A stretch of DNA of 64,000 bases from Candidatus Caenarcanales bacterium (GCA_030065015.1 JASJDU010000024.1:1-64000); one strand, 5' to 3'. Shown: positions 26,567 to 36,090, counted from the first letter of the stretch. The notes: a model not told the origin generated them from the sequence alone. Translations and numbers: made by a program.

Positions 26567-27484
26567 TTAATTAACAATTAATTGAAAAGACTCAGTTGTT
26601 GGTCTGAAGAAGCCTGCTTCAAAACCTTGTTTCTTCAATAAATCAATTAAATAATTTGCTTGTGCTTCATTTGGTGCAATTGTAAAAACAGATGGACCAG
26701 AACCAGATACGAGGCTATGAAAACCGTTAGAATCAATTGCACTTTTAGCTCTGTCAACCCAAAAGCTTTTCGATACAACCACTTCTTCAAGAGAGTTGAA
26801 AAGTATTTTGGATATAGCGTCTCCTTTAGTTAATAAAGTTTCTATGAACCTCTCAGTTGTAACTTTATTATGATCATTGAGTCTGGGTAATTTATCAAAT
26901 TCGGAATAAATCTCCTTTGTAGAAAGTGTTTCATTCGTTGGAGGAAATACAATGACGAATGAAAGATCTTTGAAAGGTGATAACCTGGTCAACTGATCTC
27001 CTCTGCCGGTCCCAAGCATACAACCACCGAGAAGACAAAATGGAACGTCAGAACCCAACTCTTTAGCTAATATCAATAATTGACTTTGATCTAATGGTTC
27101 TCCAGATAAATAATTTAAAGCGAATAACGTTGCTGCAGCATTTCCGCTACCTCCAGCTAAGCCTGCTGCAACCGGGATCTTCTTGTTGATTAGAATTTTG
27201 AGGTAAAAATTACTTTTGCTAATCTTACGAAAAAATAGACGAGCCGCTTTATAAACCAAATTGGATTTATCGGTGGGAACCAGATGACTCTGCTCTGATT
27301 CAGCAACTTTAATTTCAATAAGGTTTTCATCATTGCTATCTAAAAGCTCAAAAGATAACCGATCGTATAAATCAATCGTTTGAAAAACCGTTTCTAGGCT
27401 ATGGTATCCATCGACTTGCCTTTCTCCAACAGACAAATACAAATTTAATTTGGCAGCTGAATAAACTGAAATTGTATTGGACAT
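26567..27484 (-). CDS. ispE: 4-diphosphocytidyl-2-C-methylerythritol kinase
   Basis: IspE is a GHMP kinase that phosphorylates CDP-methylerythritol in the MEP pathway to isoprenoids. The 305-residue protein has the catalytic-site lysine K12 in SAAKLNL, an active-site DGYHSLETVF, and the ATP loop PVAAGLAGGSGN at residues 104-115. The third GHMP motif, SGSGPSVF, lies near the C-terminus. These features distinguish it from homoserine or galactokinase relatives. ispH, the final step of the same pathway, is at 57045. ATG start at 27484. The next gene in its direction is hemL-distant; the upstream gene on the same strand is the unknown hydrolase at 27573, 88 bases away. Confidence 0.94.
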   Translation of the reverse strand: MSNTISVYSAAKLNLYLSVGERQVDGYHSLETVFQTIDLYDRLSFELLDSNDENLIEIKVAESEQSHLVPTDKSNLVYKAARLFFRKISKSNFYLKILINKKIPVAAGLAGGSGNAAATLFALNYLSGEPLDQSQLLILAKELGSDVPFCLLGGCMLGTGRGDQLTRLSPFKDLSFVIVFPPTNETLSTKEIYSEFDKLPRLNDHNKVTTERFIETLLTKGDAISKILFNSLEEVVVSKSFWVDRAKSAIDSNGFHSLVSGSGPSVFTIAPNEAQANYLIDLLKKQGFEAGFFRPTTESFQLIVN

Positions 27485-27572
27485 TACTTATGGGGTGAGG
27501 CTAAAGCAGCTATGATTATAACCAGTTTCGGTTAGCATAGACAGTCATTTTAGACTGAGCACTAATAGAAGT

Positions 27573-28994
27573 TTAGTCGTTGATAAGCTCTTGAACTAAA
27601 TAGTCAGGATAAAAATGATACCCATTATGATGAGAGTTTGGCCCTTGAAATATTGTCACCTTAGCATCAAGTTTTTCAGCCAAAAAGCGCCCTTTATTTA
27701 AACAAGCAGTAGTATCCTTTTCACCAAAAACAATTTCAATTTCAGGTTTTACGCTATTAACTCTTTTTTCAATATATTTAAGCAGATCTAGATAATATCT
27801 GTTTGCATTATCTGTCCAGCGGATTGAAGGTTCAAATTGTAAGGTGGTCTTTGGGTACATTTCATGAAGTAGGTTCAATATATTTATTCTATAAGGCCCT
27901 GAATTACTACTTTCTTTCTGCTCAATAATCTCTGGATAAGACTCTAATCGGCTAGCAATAGATGATATTTTGGGATTCAATTTCCAAGGTTCTGCCATTG
28001 GAGAAAACTTAAACCCTTTTCCCTTGAACAGAGCTATTAAAGGAGACAAAGTCCATACGCAGTTTTGCAAAACCATTTGAGAATGACTTAATCCAGTATA
28101 AGGACCGTTTAGAACGAGTTTTTGAAAGAATCGTGTATATTTCTTCTCTAAGGCAATTTTCAAGAGTGGCATAGAGCTTGTACTTAAAGCAATAACTTTC
28201 ATTCTAGAATCAGGATACTGACTAACTAAATAATCAATAATTCCTCTAAAGTCTTTTTCATAATCGACAAATGGATTTAAAAGCGAATATATGCTTGGAC
28301 TAGAAACTTCTTTTGAGGAATTCACTTTCAAGTGAGTTAGCCCTTGACCTTTTAATTCTAAAAAAGCAATGATGGATTTAGGATCATTTTGTAGAATTCT
28401 ATGAGCAATTAATGAAGCTTGATAAGGAACATTAGCTTTTAAACCAGCTGCTATTAAATACAAATTTTTTCCGTTGTCTCTATTTCTTTGATTGATTTGA
28501 TTAGTTAAACCTTTATTACTCAATAATAAAAAACTTGCACCGATTGGTAGCTTTATGATTTCTTGTTTCTTTCTATCAAATAAGGTATTTCCACTATAAA
28601 CTTTTGTTTCAACTATTCGATCATCCTTTTCAGATTGATAAACCCATTGGCTTATATCAGTGGTTATTTCAAGTTTGGGAAACCTTCCATTTCTAGCGAG
28701 ATAGTATTGTCCTTGGATTTCTTTAGGAATTTTATTCTGACTAAAAGGCAATTGAACCTTGACAGTTTTATTATGTTCGCCAATGCATCTGGAAGATGGA
28801 GTTCTTACATTAAGCTCTTTTGGTAGTGAATACCTTAATTTAGCTGCCAGGCTACCAAGTGAATCAACCAAATCTGAATTAAAATGAAACTTTGTTACAT
28901 AAATGCAGAAGATAGCAAAAACTATTATTAATAAGCAAAATATTTTAATTATAGTTCCTTTATTCTTAATTCGCTTAGTTTTAGCTTTTATCAT
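27573..28994 (-). CDS. Unknown alpha/beta-hydrolase-like protein with N-terminal anchor
   Basis: I recognise no precise family. Residues about 15-36 are a hydrophobic membrane segment after a basic start, so the protein is probably anchored with its bulk outside. The sequence has an alpha/beta-hydrolase look: a nucleophile-elbow-like VIALSTSSMPLL near residue 265, an EIVFGEKDTTACL segment before the expected acid position, and a late histidine pair in NSHHNGYHF close to the C-terminus, consistent with a catalytic triad. The elbow lacks the standard GxSxG, so catalysis is uncertain. It lies 9 bases downstream of glmU on the same strand, likely cotranscribed with it. ATG start at 28994. A second hydrolase of a different kind is at 52074. 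Confidence 0.6.
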   Translation of the reverse strand: MIKAKTKRIKNKGTIIKIFCLLIIVFAIFCIYVTKFHFNSDLVDSLGSLAAKLRYSLPKELNVRTPSSRCIGEHNKTVKVQLPFSQNKIPKEIQGQYYLARNGRFPKLEITTDISQWVYQSEKDDRIVETKVYSGNTLFDRKKQEIIKLPIGASFLLLSNKGLTNQINQRNRDNGKNLYLIAAGLKANVPYQASLIAHRILQNDPKSIIAFLELKGQGLTHLKVNSSKEVSSPSIYSLLNPFVDYEKDFRGIIDYLVSQYPDSRMKVIALSTSSMPLLKIALEKKYTRFFQKLVLNGPYTGLSHSQMVLQNCVWTLSPLIALFKGKGFKFSPMAEPWKLNPKISSIASRLESYPEIIEQKESSNSGPYRINILNLLHEMYPKTTLQFEPSIRWTDNANRYYLDLLKYIEKRVNSVKPEIEIVFGEKDTTACLNKGRFLAEKLDAKVTIFQGPNSHHNGYHFYPDYLVQELIND

Positions 28995-29003
28995 AGAGTA
29001 ATT

Positions 29004-30392
29004 TCACACTTCACTCTCTAATTGAGACTTTTTGTCTTTGACCCAATTCTCTTTTACTTCTTGTTTGTTCCTTGAAATAACTAAACTATCTTTGCAATTC
29101 ACACTTTCGGTCACAATGCTACCAGCTCCAATCATACAACCGTCTGATACTTCAACCGGAGAAACTAGGACTGAATTGCTACCGACTTTCACATTGTCCC
29201 CTAATTTGGTTCTGCTTTTTTTATCGGTTATTGCATTATAGTTTGCAGTAATAGTGCCAGCGCCTATATTTACATCGTTACCCAAACAAGAATCTCCAAT
29301 ATAACTTAAGTGAGGAACCCGAGTTCGAGATCCAATTTCACTGTTTTTCACTTCCACAAAATCACCAACACTAGAATAGTCCAGCATTTTTGTTCCAGGT
29401 CTAAGATTTGCAAAAGGTCCTACAGAGCAATCTTTCCCAATATTTGTTTCAACAACTTGTGAGAAGCGAACCACGCTATTTCCCTCAATAGTAGAGTCTT
29501 CTATAAAAGAATTAGGACCAATTTGGCAGTTCTCTCCAACGTTTACTTTTTTATTAAAATACGTATTCGGATAAACCACAGTATCTGCGCCAATGAAAGT
29601 TTCTGGTGAAACAAAACAAGAAGAAGGATTAATAAATATAACCCCATTATTTTGAAGGTCTTTTATTTTTCTTTGATTCAAAATGTTTATTGCATTAGCA
29701 AAATCCGCTTTAGAGTTTATTCCAAATGTTTCGGAAGGATCATCAGTTACATAAGAAACAGATTTTAGTTTCTCCGAGTTAGCCCACTCAATAATGTCTG
29801 TTAAGTAATATTCTTGCTGTTTATTTGAATTTTTGATTGAGGAGATACCTTCTAGTAACTTTGAGTAAGGCATATTGAAGTAATAGACTCCAGAATTAAT
29901 TTCATCTATTCTTTTTTCTTCTTCAGTAGCGTCTTTTTCTTCAACAATCTTTGTTATATAATTTTCTTTTTTGACGATTCTTCCATAACCAAAAGGATTT
30001 TCTAACTTAGCTGAAAGTATTCCAACTTGAGCTTCTTGAGATTTAGTTACATTAATGAGCCCATTTAAAGTGTTCTTTTTTAGTAACGGTGTGTCAACGC
30101 AAGTCACAAGTAAACCGTCATTATCATCTTCTAGATTGCTTAGACCATATTTTAAAGCGTGCCCGGTTCCTAGTTGTTCTAATTGATGAACATAAGTTTC
30201 CCCATTTTTGAGATTGCTTGCAACCTCTTCAAGTTGGTGACCTAATACAAATTGAATTTGCTTTGGGTTGAGTTCCCATAAGGTTTCTAAAACCCTTTCT
30301 AAAATTGATTTACCAAATATTTGATGAAGTGCTTTGTGCTTTTTAGACTTAAATCTTGTACTCTTACCAGCCGCTAAAACTATTATTTTCAT
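29004..30392 (-). CDS. glmU: Bifunctional UDP-N-acetylglucosamine synthase GlmU
   Basis: GlmU acetylates glucosamine-1-phosphate and then adds UMP to give UDP-GlcNAc, the precursor of peptidoglycan. The 462-residue protein has the two-domain plan. The N-terminal pyrophosphorylase part begins IIVLAAGKSTRFKSKK with HKALHQI, a variant of the usual LAAGxGTRM..PKVLH pattern. GTGHALKYGL, INSGVYYF and the loop CVDTPLL replace the more common GDVPL. The C-terminal left-handed beta-helix has hexapeptide repeats and HLSYIGDSCLG, GAGTITANY and IGAGSIV. It starts at ATG 30392 and leads a short run with the hydrolase-like gene at 27573. The overall family is clear despite the altered start motif. Confidence 0.93.
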   Translation of the reverse strand: MKIIVLAAGKSTRFKSKKHKALHQIFGKSILERVLETLWELNPKQIQFVLGHQLEEVASNLKNGETYVHQLEQLGTGHALKYGLSNLEDDNDGLLVTCVDTPLLKKNTLNGLINVTKSQEAQVGILSAKLENPFGYGRIVKKENYITKIVEEKDATEEEKRIDEINSGVYYFNMPYSKLLEGISSIKNSNKQQEYYLTDIIEWANSEKLKSVSYVTDDPSETFGINSKADFANAINILNQRKIKDLQNNGVIFINPSSCFVSPETFIGADTVVYPNTYFNKKVNVGENCQIGPNSFIEDSTIEGNSVVRFSQVVETNIGKDCSVGPFANLRPGTKMLDYSSVGDFVEVKNSEIGSRTRVPHLSYIGDSCLGNDVNIGAGTITANYNAITDKKSRTKLGDNVKVGSNSVLVSPVEVSDGCMIGAGSIVTESVNCKDSLVISRNKQEVKENWVKDKKSQLESEV

Positions 30393-30540
30393 GCAAATAT
30401 TTTAGCTAGAAGATAAAAAAGCATTGTTAATTAAACATTCATGACGAATAGTAGAATCTTTTAACCAAATCGCAACAATTTTTGCACTTTTTAGAACTTA
30501 AGTACTGTAGATTGGATATTGGAACAACCACTCAAGTTTT

Positions 30541-31395
30541 ATGTACATGCGCATTATAAAAGTCGTTAATCGAAATCTTACACTTCAAGCAAAGAAAACT
30601 AATAATCAGCAAATTGAAAATAAGGATTTAGACACGAATGTAACTTATTTAGATAAAGATAATACTTGGTATAGGACCGACAGAACTGTAAGACAAGTCC
30701 TGAAAGAAGGTTCTGCAAAAGAAAATTGCGCTGATCTTCGTAATACAGGTAAAAGCCTTAAAACAATTGGTCAAGTTGAGATTTCTTTAGCTAAAAGTCT
30801 TAGAACCTATAGTACTAAGGAACAGTTTACTCCGAAAATATTGAGTGAAGCTATAAGTCTTATGGAAAAAACTAGAGCAGAATTCAAGAGACTAGGAGTA
30901 GATGTTGATTCTAATCAGTATTATGATTCAGTGGTTGGAAAATTAAAGTTATGGAGAACAAAAGATAACTTACAAGAATTAACATCCCCCATATTTGAAG
31001 ATTTATGGGGAATTGCTAGCTCGCTAACTCGAGGTGGAACAAGGTCGATGAAAAAGGGAGAACTTTATATGAATCCCCCTCTTTTGAGAATCAGCTTCAT
31101 GAAGGAATTTAGCGATGACTCGGCAAATGAGTACGACATGGATTTTGTTGATACAGGCAAATATCTTAAATGTGATCCCCCACAAATATTAGATAAAAAA
31201 TCCATAGAGCAATCAAAGCAAGTTAATACGACGGCAATGGTTTCAGTAGATCCTTCAAATCTTAGAGATTATTTTTCAGATTTCGGTAAATATTTGCTGT
31301 CTGGCTATTGGAGTTTACCGGATTTGCCTATGTTTCCTATTTTTCTGGGAATCAGTGTTTTTACAAACGTTTTGAAGAAGAACAAATTTAAATAA
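30541..31395 (+). CDS. Unknown protein, 284 residues
   Basis: I do not recognise this protein. It has no clear signal peptide, is fairly hydrophilic and basic, and has a hydrophobic stretch only near the C-terminus (FPIFLGISVFTNVL), which might be a membrane anchor. The middle has helical charge patterns (ISLMEKTRAEFKRLG). It begins MYMRIIKVVNRNLTLQ at the ATG at 30541; a second ATG at 30547 is an alternative. It diverges from glmU and is followed 70 bases later by another unknown gene in the same direction, so the two may be an operon. No motif indicates function. Confidence 0.6.
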   Translation: MYMRIIKVVNRNLTLQAKKTNNQQIENKDLDTNVTYLDKDNTWYRTDRTVRQVLKEGSAKENCADLRNTGKSLKTIGQVEISLAKSLRTYSTKEQFTPKILSEAISLMEKTRAEFKRLGVDVDSNQYYDSVVGKLKLWRTKDNLQELTSPIFEDLWGIASSLTRGGTRSMKKGELYMNPPLLRISFMKEFSDDSANEYDMDFVDTGKYLKCDPPQILDKKSIEQSKQVNTTAMVSVDPSNLRDYFSDFGKYLLSGYWSLPDLPMFPIFLGISVFTNVLKKNKFK

Positions 31396-31465
31396 GATGA
31401 GCGTTAAAGAAAATAAAACTGAAATTTTAGCGTGTTAAAATTCTTGCTTGTATTGACGAGTAAGT

Positions 31466-32779
31466 GTGAGAATTTATAAAAATAAGAAGCATCCTGAAGT
31501 TTATCTCCCCCAATTTTATAGAAAAAACAATATTCGACTTTATTCTTTAAAAAATGGTGCAGAGATTTCTCCTTTGGCAAGAAAGAAGTTTGGTATTGAG
31601 CTTGGTCATAATGGAACTTTCAACGGTTTAGAGTCAAAATTTAATATTAGGCTGAATAACTTTTTATATAAAGTCTTGCCATGGGTAGGTGATTTTGAAC
31701 AATTTATTTTTGCACTCAAGTCCTTCGGAAAACTCAATGGCTTACAAACTAACTTTTTAAATGATGAAAAAGCTCTCCAAAATATCAAGCATAATTTCCA
31801 GATATGCTTGAGGGATAAAAAAAATCCTTATATGGTTAGATTCTTAAGTAAATCAATCTTTAAGAATATCTTCAACAAAACCTATGGAATTCTTCAAAGG
31901 GAAGAGCTTCTTATTAATGACAAAAGAATTTATCCACACAAATATTATTCTTTTTTGGATAACCAGGGTAATGAAATACCACTCTCAGAAATAGGAGATT
32001 ATGTTCCCTTAAAACTTTCTTTTCCAATTCTTCTCAATAATTATCCTGAACACTTTTATGCTCCTAATCATTTTCTCAATTATGATAATCCTTATTCTTG
32101 GATGAACTCAATTCAAGATGCATTAACGGTTCATATTGCCTTAGAATCGTATTATCCAGAGTCAAAGAATAAATTCTCGATCTCCAAAGATAACGTAGAT
32201 AGTCATAAAGAAAAGTATTGGAAGCGAATTTGTTTAAAGCAAGAAGAAATTTTTATTAAGACAGTTCAAAATGTAAAAACCCCACTTGATCTTTTCCTTT
32301 TGGGCAAGTTTTCTTCGATGTTTGACTTAGAACTTATAGAAAAAAGTAATGCATCAAAGCAGTTTGAAGAACTCAATCGTTATTTCTCTCGATATGCAAA
32401 CTTTGGTTACTATGGTCTAAAATTTGGAAATCGAAAGTTGAACTTTAACGATTACGCTAACTTTCATAACTTAGTAGAAAATTGGCAATTATATTCTGGT
32501 GCCAAATTCTTAGCAGGAAACCTGGTTTTAGCAAAAGCAGTTCCCGAATCTCATAGCCTCAATAAACTAGGTGAAAACATAAAATTAAGTTTATTAAAAA
32601 GAATAAATTCCTCACAGCGCAATCATTTTTTGCATGAACTGTCTCGTTTCAAAAAAGAAATTTTGATATGTTTTAGAACTCATGGTTGTGATGGACAATA
32701 CAAACAAAACCAATTATCTTTAAGAAGAACGTTAAGAAATGCGGGTATTGTTGTAGCGCCGGTTGAACCAGAAAACTAA
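31466..32779 (+). CDS. Unknown protein, 437 residues
   Basis: I do not recognise this protein. It is hydrophilic, Asn-, Phe- and Tyr-rich, and has no signal peptide or membrane segment that I can see. It starts at a GTG (31466; reads MRIYKNKKHPEVYLP), and no ATG nearby gives a longer or cleaner frame. The length, near-absence of cysteine and scattered aromatic motifs such as WMNSIQDAL and YGLKFGNRKLNF do not point to a known fold. It follows the unknown gene at 30541 by 70 bases on the same strand and ends 29 bases before the convergent gatB. The two unknown genes may function together. Confidence 0.6.
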   Translation: MRIYKNKKHPEVYLPQFYRKNNIRLYSLKNGAEISPLARKKFGIELGHNGTFNGLESKFNIRLNNFLYKVLPWVGDFEQFIFALKSFGKLNGLQTNFLNDEKALQNIKHNFQICLRDKKNPYMVRFLSKSIFKNIFNKTYGILQREELLINDKRIYPHKYYSFLDNQGNEIPLSEIGDYVPLKLSFPILLNNYPEHFYAPNHFLNYDNPYSWMNSIQDALTVHIALESYYPESKNKFSISKDNVDSHKEKYWKRICLKQEEIFIKTVQNVKTPLDLFLLGKFSSMFDLELIEKSNASKQFEELNRYFSRYANFGYYGLKFGNRKLNFNDYANFHNLVENWQLYSGAKFLAGNLVLAKAVPESHSLNKLGENIKLSLLKRINSSQRNHFLHELSRFKKEILICFRTHGCDGQYKQNQLSLRRTLRNAGIVVAPVEPEN

Positions 32780-32808
32780 ATTTTCTCAGTATTACAGATA
32801 AGTTTTTG

Positions 32809-34275
32809 CTATTTAGTAATTAGCTTATCTAAGATTTTGTTAATTAGGGCTGGTGAAGCTTTACCCTTAAATCTTTTCATTGCCTGCCCAACAAAGAAAG
32901 ATTTCATTTTGTCTTTCCCACTTTTTAATTCACTAAATTGATCTGGAAATTGATTAACAATTGCTTCAACTTCTCCAGATATTGCTGATTCATCAGTAAT
33001 CTGCTTTAGTCCTTTTTTATCACACAATTCTATCGGAGATAAATCTGAGGTGAATATGTCTGGAATTAAATCTTTTTTAGCACTGCTATCACTAACAATA
33101 CCATCATCAATTAGCTTTAACACTTCTGATAATCTTTCAGGTGACAATTTTGTATCGAAGTAACTGAGTCTTTGTTCTTTTAGATAAGCCGCAACCGGTC
33201 CGTTAACCCAAGCTGCAACCTTCTTAGGATTATTGCTTAACTTAATGCATTCATCAAAGTAGCTTCCTCTTTCTAAGTCTTCTACAAATATGAATGATTC
33301 TTCTTCGTTGAGCTTATATTCTTGCGAATAAATCTCTCTTTTTTTAGAGGGTAGTAGTGGCAGTTCTTCTTGAATATTCTGTATTTTTTCAGAACTTATG
33401 TTAATTGGTAATAAATCTGGTTCTGGGAAATAACGGTAATCGTTTGCTTCTTCTTTTGTTCTCATGGTTATTGTACAACCACGATTTTCTTCCCATAGTC
33501 TTGTCTCTTGAACTACTTCTCCACCTTCGTCTAAAATTTCTGCTTGTCTTTCAATTTCATATTCTATTGCTCTTTGAATGGATCGAAAGCTATTAACATT
33601 TTTTATCTCGGCTCTAGTCCCAAACTTTTCAGTACCTTGAGGGCGAAGACTAATATTCACATCACAACGCATACTTCCTTCTTCCAAGTTACCATCACAA
33701 ACTCCACAATAGATTAAAATTAGTCTCAATTCTTGAACGTAAAGTCTTGCTTGCTCCGCTGTTCTAATGTCAGGCTCTGTAACAATTTCAGTAAGTGGAG
33801 TCCCAGCACGATTTAAATCAACCAGTGAATAAGCCGAACCATGAAGTCTTTCGGCACCTGCATGGACTAATTTACCAGCGTCTTCTTCCATATGAAGGCG
33901 GTTAATTCTCACCTTGGAGCCATCGGGTAGATCAACAAAACCATTGGATGCTAAAGGTTGATCGTATTGTGAAATTTGATAGCCTTTTGGAAGATCAGGA
34001 TAAAAATATTGTTTTCGGTCAAATTTTGATTTTGGGTTAACAGTGCAATTGAGAGCTAGGGAAGCTTTGATTGCGTAATCTAAGGCTGTTTTATTTAAAA
34101 CAGGTAAAACTCCTGGTAGACCCAAACAAATTGGGCAAGTATTAGCGTTTGGCTCACCACCAAATTCATTCTTACAAGAACAAAAGAGTTTTGTATTTGT
34201 TTTTAATTGGGCGTGAACTTCGAGACCTATAACAGGTTCATATTTTTTTGTTATTTCTTCAATTACAGAGTTCAT
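32809..34275 (-). CDS. gatB: Asp/Glu-tRNA amidotransferase subunit B
   Basis: GatB is the tRNA-binding kinase subunit of the GatCAB complex, which amidates Asp-tRNA(Asn) or Glu-tRNA(Gln). Counted from the ATG at 34275 it is 488 residues; the open frame extends nine codons to a TTG, but the ATG gives the normal start (MNSVIEEITKKYEPVIGLEVHAQL-type region). Signature segments are YEPVIGLEVHAQLKT, the cysteine-containing FCSCKNEFGG and CPICLGLPGVLP, the KSKFDRKQYFYPDLPKGYQ segment and LEEGSMRCDVNIS. The C-terminal YqeY-like domain is present. It is divergent from proA. No gatA or gatC is in the window. Family assignment is secure. Confidence 0.95.
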   Translation of the reverse strand: MNSVIEEITKKYEPVIGLEVHAQLKTNTKLFCSCKNEFGGEPNANTCPICLGLPGVLPVLNKTALDYAIKASLALNCTVNPKSKFDRKQYFYPDLPKGYQISQYDQPLASNGFVDLPDGSKVRINRLHMEEDAGKLVHAGAERLHGSAYSLVDLNRAGTPLTEIVTEPDIRTAEQARLYVQELRLILIYCGVCDGNLEEGSMRCDVNISLRPQGTEKFGTRAEIKNVNSFRSIQRAIEYEIERQAEILDEGGEVVQETRLWEENRGCTITMRTKEEANDYRYFPEPDLLPINISSEKIQNIQEELPLLPSKKREIYSQEYKLNEEESFIFVEDLERGSYFDECIKLSNNPKKVAAWVNGPVAAYLKEQRLSYFDTKLSPERLSEVLKLIDDGIVSDSSAKKDLIPDIFTSDLSPIELCDKKGLKQITDESAISGEVEAIVNQFPDQFSELKSGKDKMKSFFVGQAMKRFKGKASPALINKILDKLITK

Positions 34276-34419
34276 ACAGAAACAAATACAACATAAATAC
34301 AAAAGAGGCTTATATTTTACAATTAAATTATTAATTAAGGTGCCATTACTACTTGTCTTCTTTACATAAGCTGCTAGAGATGGAACTTATTTGTCCGACT
34401 TTATAGAAAGGCTATTAGC

Positions 34420-35673
34420 ATGACAGTTGTGAAAGAGATTATTGACGATTCAGTGAAAAAAGTAAAAAAGAAATGGCCACTGCTTGCATCTTTGAATCAT
34501 AAGAAAAGATGTGAATTGATAAACGATATTGCCGAAAAAATAAGTTTAAATTTCACTTCAATTATTGAAGCAAATAAAAAAGATCTTGATGTTGCCCGAA
34601 ATGAAAATCTAAGTAAAGCTCTAGTTGATAGATTAACCTTATCCGAAGCTAGGTTGAATGGGATGGTGAATGGTTTAAAGAAAATAGCCAATTTAGATGA
34701 CCCTCTGGATGATATACAGACTTGGCACCATGTAAACGGAATGAAATTCTCAAAAGTTAGGGTTCCAATTGGAGTTATTTTAGTAGTTTATGAAGCAAGG
34801 CCAAACGTAACAACTGATACTGTTGGGCTGGCTATCAAGACTGGAAATTCAGCTATTCTAAAAGGTAGCAGACAAACAAAATTTTCCAATTCGGTTTTAG
34901 GAGAGTTAATTAATGCTGTCCTAGAAAAAAACAATTTAAAAGATTCAATAGCATTTTTCCCAGAGCTATCTCCAGATGAATCCAAAGAGTTAATTAGTAA
35001 TCCTGATTTAGACTTAGTTATTCCGCGAGGAGGTGAAGGTCTTAAGAAGATTGTAAACCAAAATAGCAAAGCACCTGTCCTAGGAGCTGGCGGCGGAGTT
35101 TGTCACGCTTATATTTCACAATACGCCGATTTGAATAAAGCAAGAGAAATAATTTTTAATTCAAAAACCCAAAGGCCTGGGGTATGCAATGCCTTGGAAA
35201 CAGTTCTAATTAACGAGGATTTGTTACAAAAAGACAAAATAGAAGAATTATTTAGAAAGCTCTTAGATTATGGTGTTTCCATTAGAGTAAGTGAAGAGTT
35301 GAAAGGTTTAAACGAGAAATTTAATCTAGCAACCGAAAAAGATTGGGAAACAGAGTATTTGGATCTGATTTTATCGGTAAAAGTTGTGAGCTCTGTTGGA
35401 GAAGCTATTGAACACATTAACAAATATAGCACTGGTCACTCAGACACGATAATTACAGAAAATAAAGAAGAGGCAAGAACATTCACTCAACAAGTAGATT
35501 CTGGAAGCGTTTATGTGAATGCATCTACAAGATTTACCGACGGAGAGGAGTATGGATTTGGTGCTGAGATTGGAATTAGTACTCAAAAGCTTCATGCTCG
35601 GGGACCCATTGGACCGAAAGAGCTTACAACCTACAAATATATAATCGAAGGAGATGGACAAACCAGAACTTAA
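34420..35673 (+). CDS. proA: Gamma-glutamyl phosphate reductase
   Basis: ProA reduces gamma-glutamyl phosphate to glutamate semialdehyde in proline synthesis. The 417-residue length fits. The protein shows the aldehyde-dehydrogenase-fold plan: the VPIGVILVVYEARPNVTTD stretch, the AILKGS loop, the nucleotide-site LVIPRGGEGL, LGAGGGVCHAYI, and the catalytic cysteine in KTQRPGVCNALETVL. The late TGHSDTI and DSGSVYVNASTRF segments follow. An AAAGG lies 8 bases before the ATG at 34420. The partner kinase ProB is not in the window. A 23-bp perfect inverted repeat starts 28 bases after the stop codon (35701-35752). Confidence 0.95.
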   Translation: MTVVKEIIDDSVKKVKKKWPLLASLNHKKRCELINDIAEKISLNFTSIIEANKKDLDVARNENLSKALVDRLTLSEARLNGMVNGLKKIANLDDPLDDIQTWHHVNGMKFSKVRVPIGVILVVYEARPNVTTDTVGLAIKTGNSAILKGSRQTKFSNSVLGELINAVLEKNNLKDSIAFFPELSPDESKELISNPDLDLVIPRGGEGLKKIVNQNSKAPVLGAGGGVCHAYISQYADLNKAREIIFNSKTQRPGVCNALETVLINEDLLQKDKIEELFRKLLDYGVSIRVSEELKGLNEKFNLATEKDWETEYLDLILSVKVVSSVGEAIEHINKYSTGHSDTIITENKEEARTFTQQVDSGSVYVNASTRFTDGEEYGFGAEIGISTQKLHARGPIGPKELTTYKYIIEGDGQTRT

Positions 35674-35700
35674 AACTTAAAAATTAAAAAAGAGAACTGT

Positions 35701-35752
35701 AACTTTGTATATTTTAGTTCTCTAGCATTAGAGAACTAAAATATACAAAGTT
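35701..35752. terminator. 23-bp perfect inverted repeat, likely bidirectional terminator
   Basis: Arms at 35701-35723 and 35730-35752 are perfectly complementary around a six-base AGCATT loop. The element lies between proA (ends 35673) and the convergent 51-codon gene (ends 35760), where a shared terminator is expected. The stem is AT-rich and lacks a long T-tract, so it is not a classical terminator. The 8 bases AGAGAACT also recur at 35691. Confidence 0.5.
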
Positions 35753-35759
35753 TGCAAAC

Positions 35760-35915
35760 CTAACTTAAATCATTTGAGTAAGGAACCTCTACCCACTGAT
35801 CTTTCTTAAAAACCCAAGATCTGCCGTTAACTCTATCTAGTTTTAAAACCAAAATAACGTTTTGTTTTTCTCCAGAAACAACTGGGATAATTTCATATCT
35901 TTGATTATCGTTCAT
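35760..35915 (-). CDS. Small unknown protein, 51 residues
   Basis: On the minus strand, ATG at 35915 opens a 51-codon frame ending in TAG at 35760. It begins MNDNQRYEIIPVVSGE and ends WVEVPYSNDLS; the inner KLDRVNGRSWVFKKDQWVEV region has the look of the small conserved beta-hairpin proteins found next to many genes, with a DRxxGxxW-like motif and paired tryptophans. It has no signal peptide. The convergent position to proA and the hairpin just beyond its stop support a real gene. No Shine-Dalgarno is obvious. Function unknown. Confidence 0.6.
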   Translation of the reverse strand: MNDNQRYEIIPVVSGEKQNVILVLKLDRVNGRSWVFKKDQWVEVPYSNDLS

Positions 35916-36090
35916 TTCATTATTTCATTCAACATAGCCAATGCTAGATCAGACAATAAAAAACAAAAGTACTCAAAAACTTTTAGTGAGTAAGATTAAC
36001 AATTTAGCTTTTCAGAAAGAATAAAAGATCTCGTAAACTCTAACTCTTTCCTTTAGAAACAAAATAAGTTAGACTTTTAAATCTTGAGAT

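Noticed and set aside
34276-34302. A nine-codon N-terminal extension of gatB starting at TTG
   Set aside because: The extension is cysteine-rich and unlike any GatB, and the ATG at 34275 gives the normal start.
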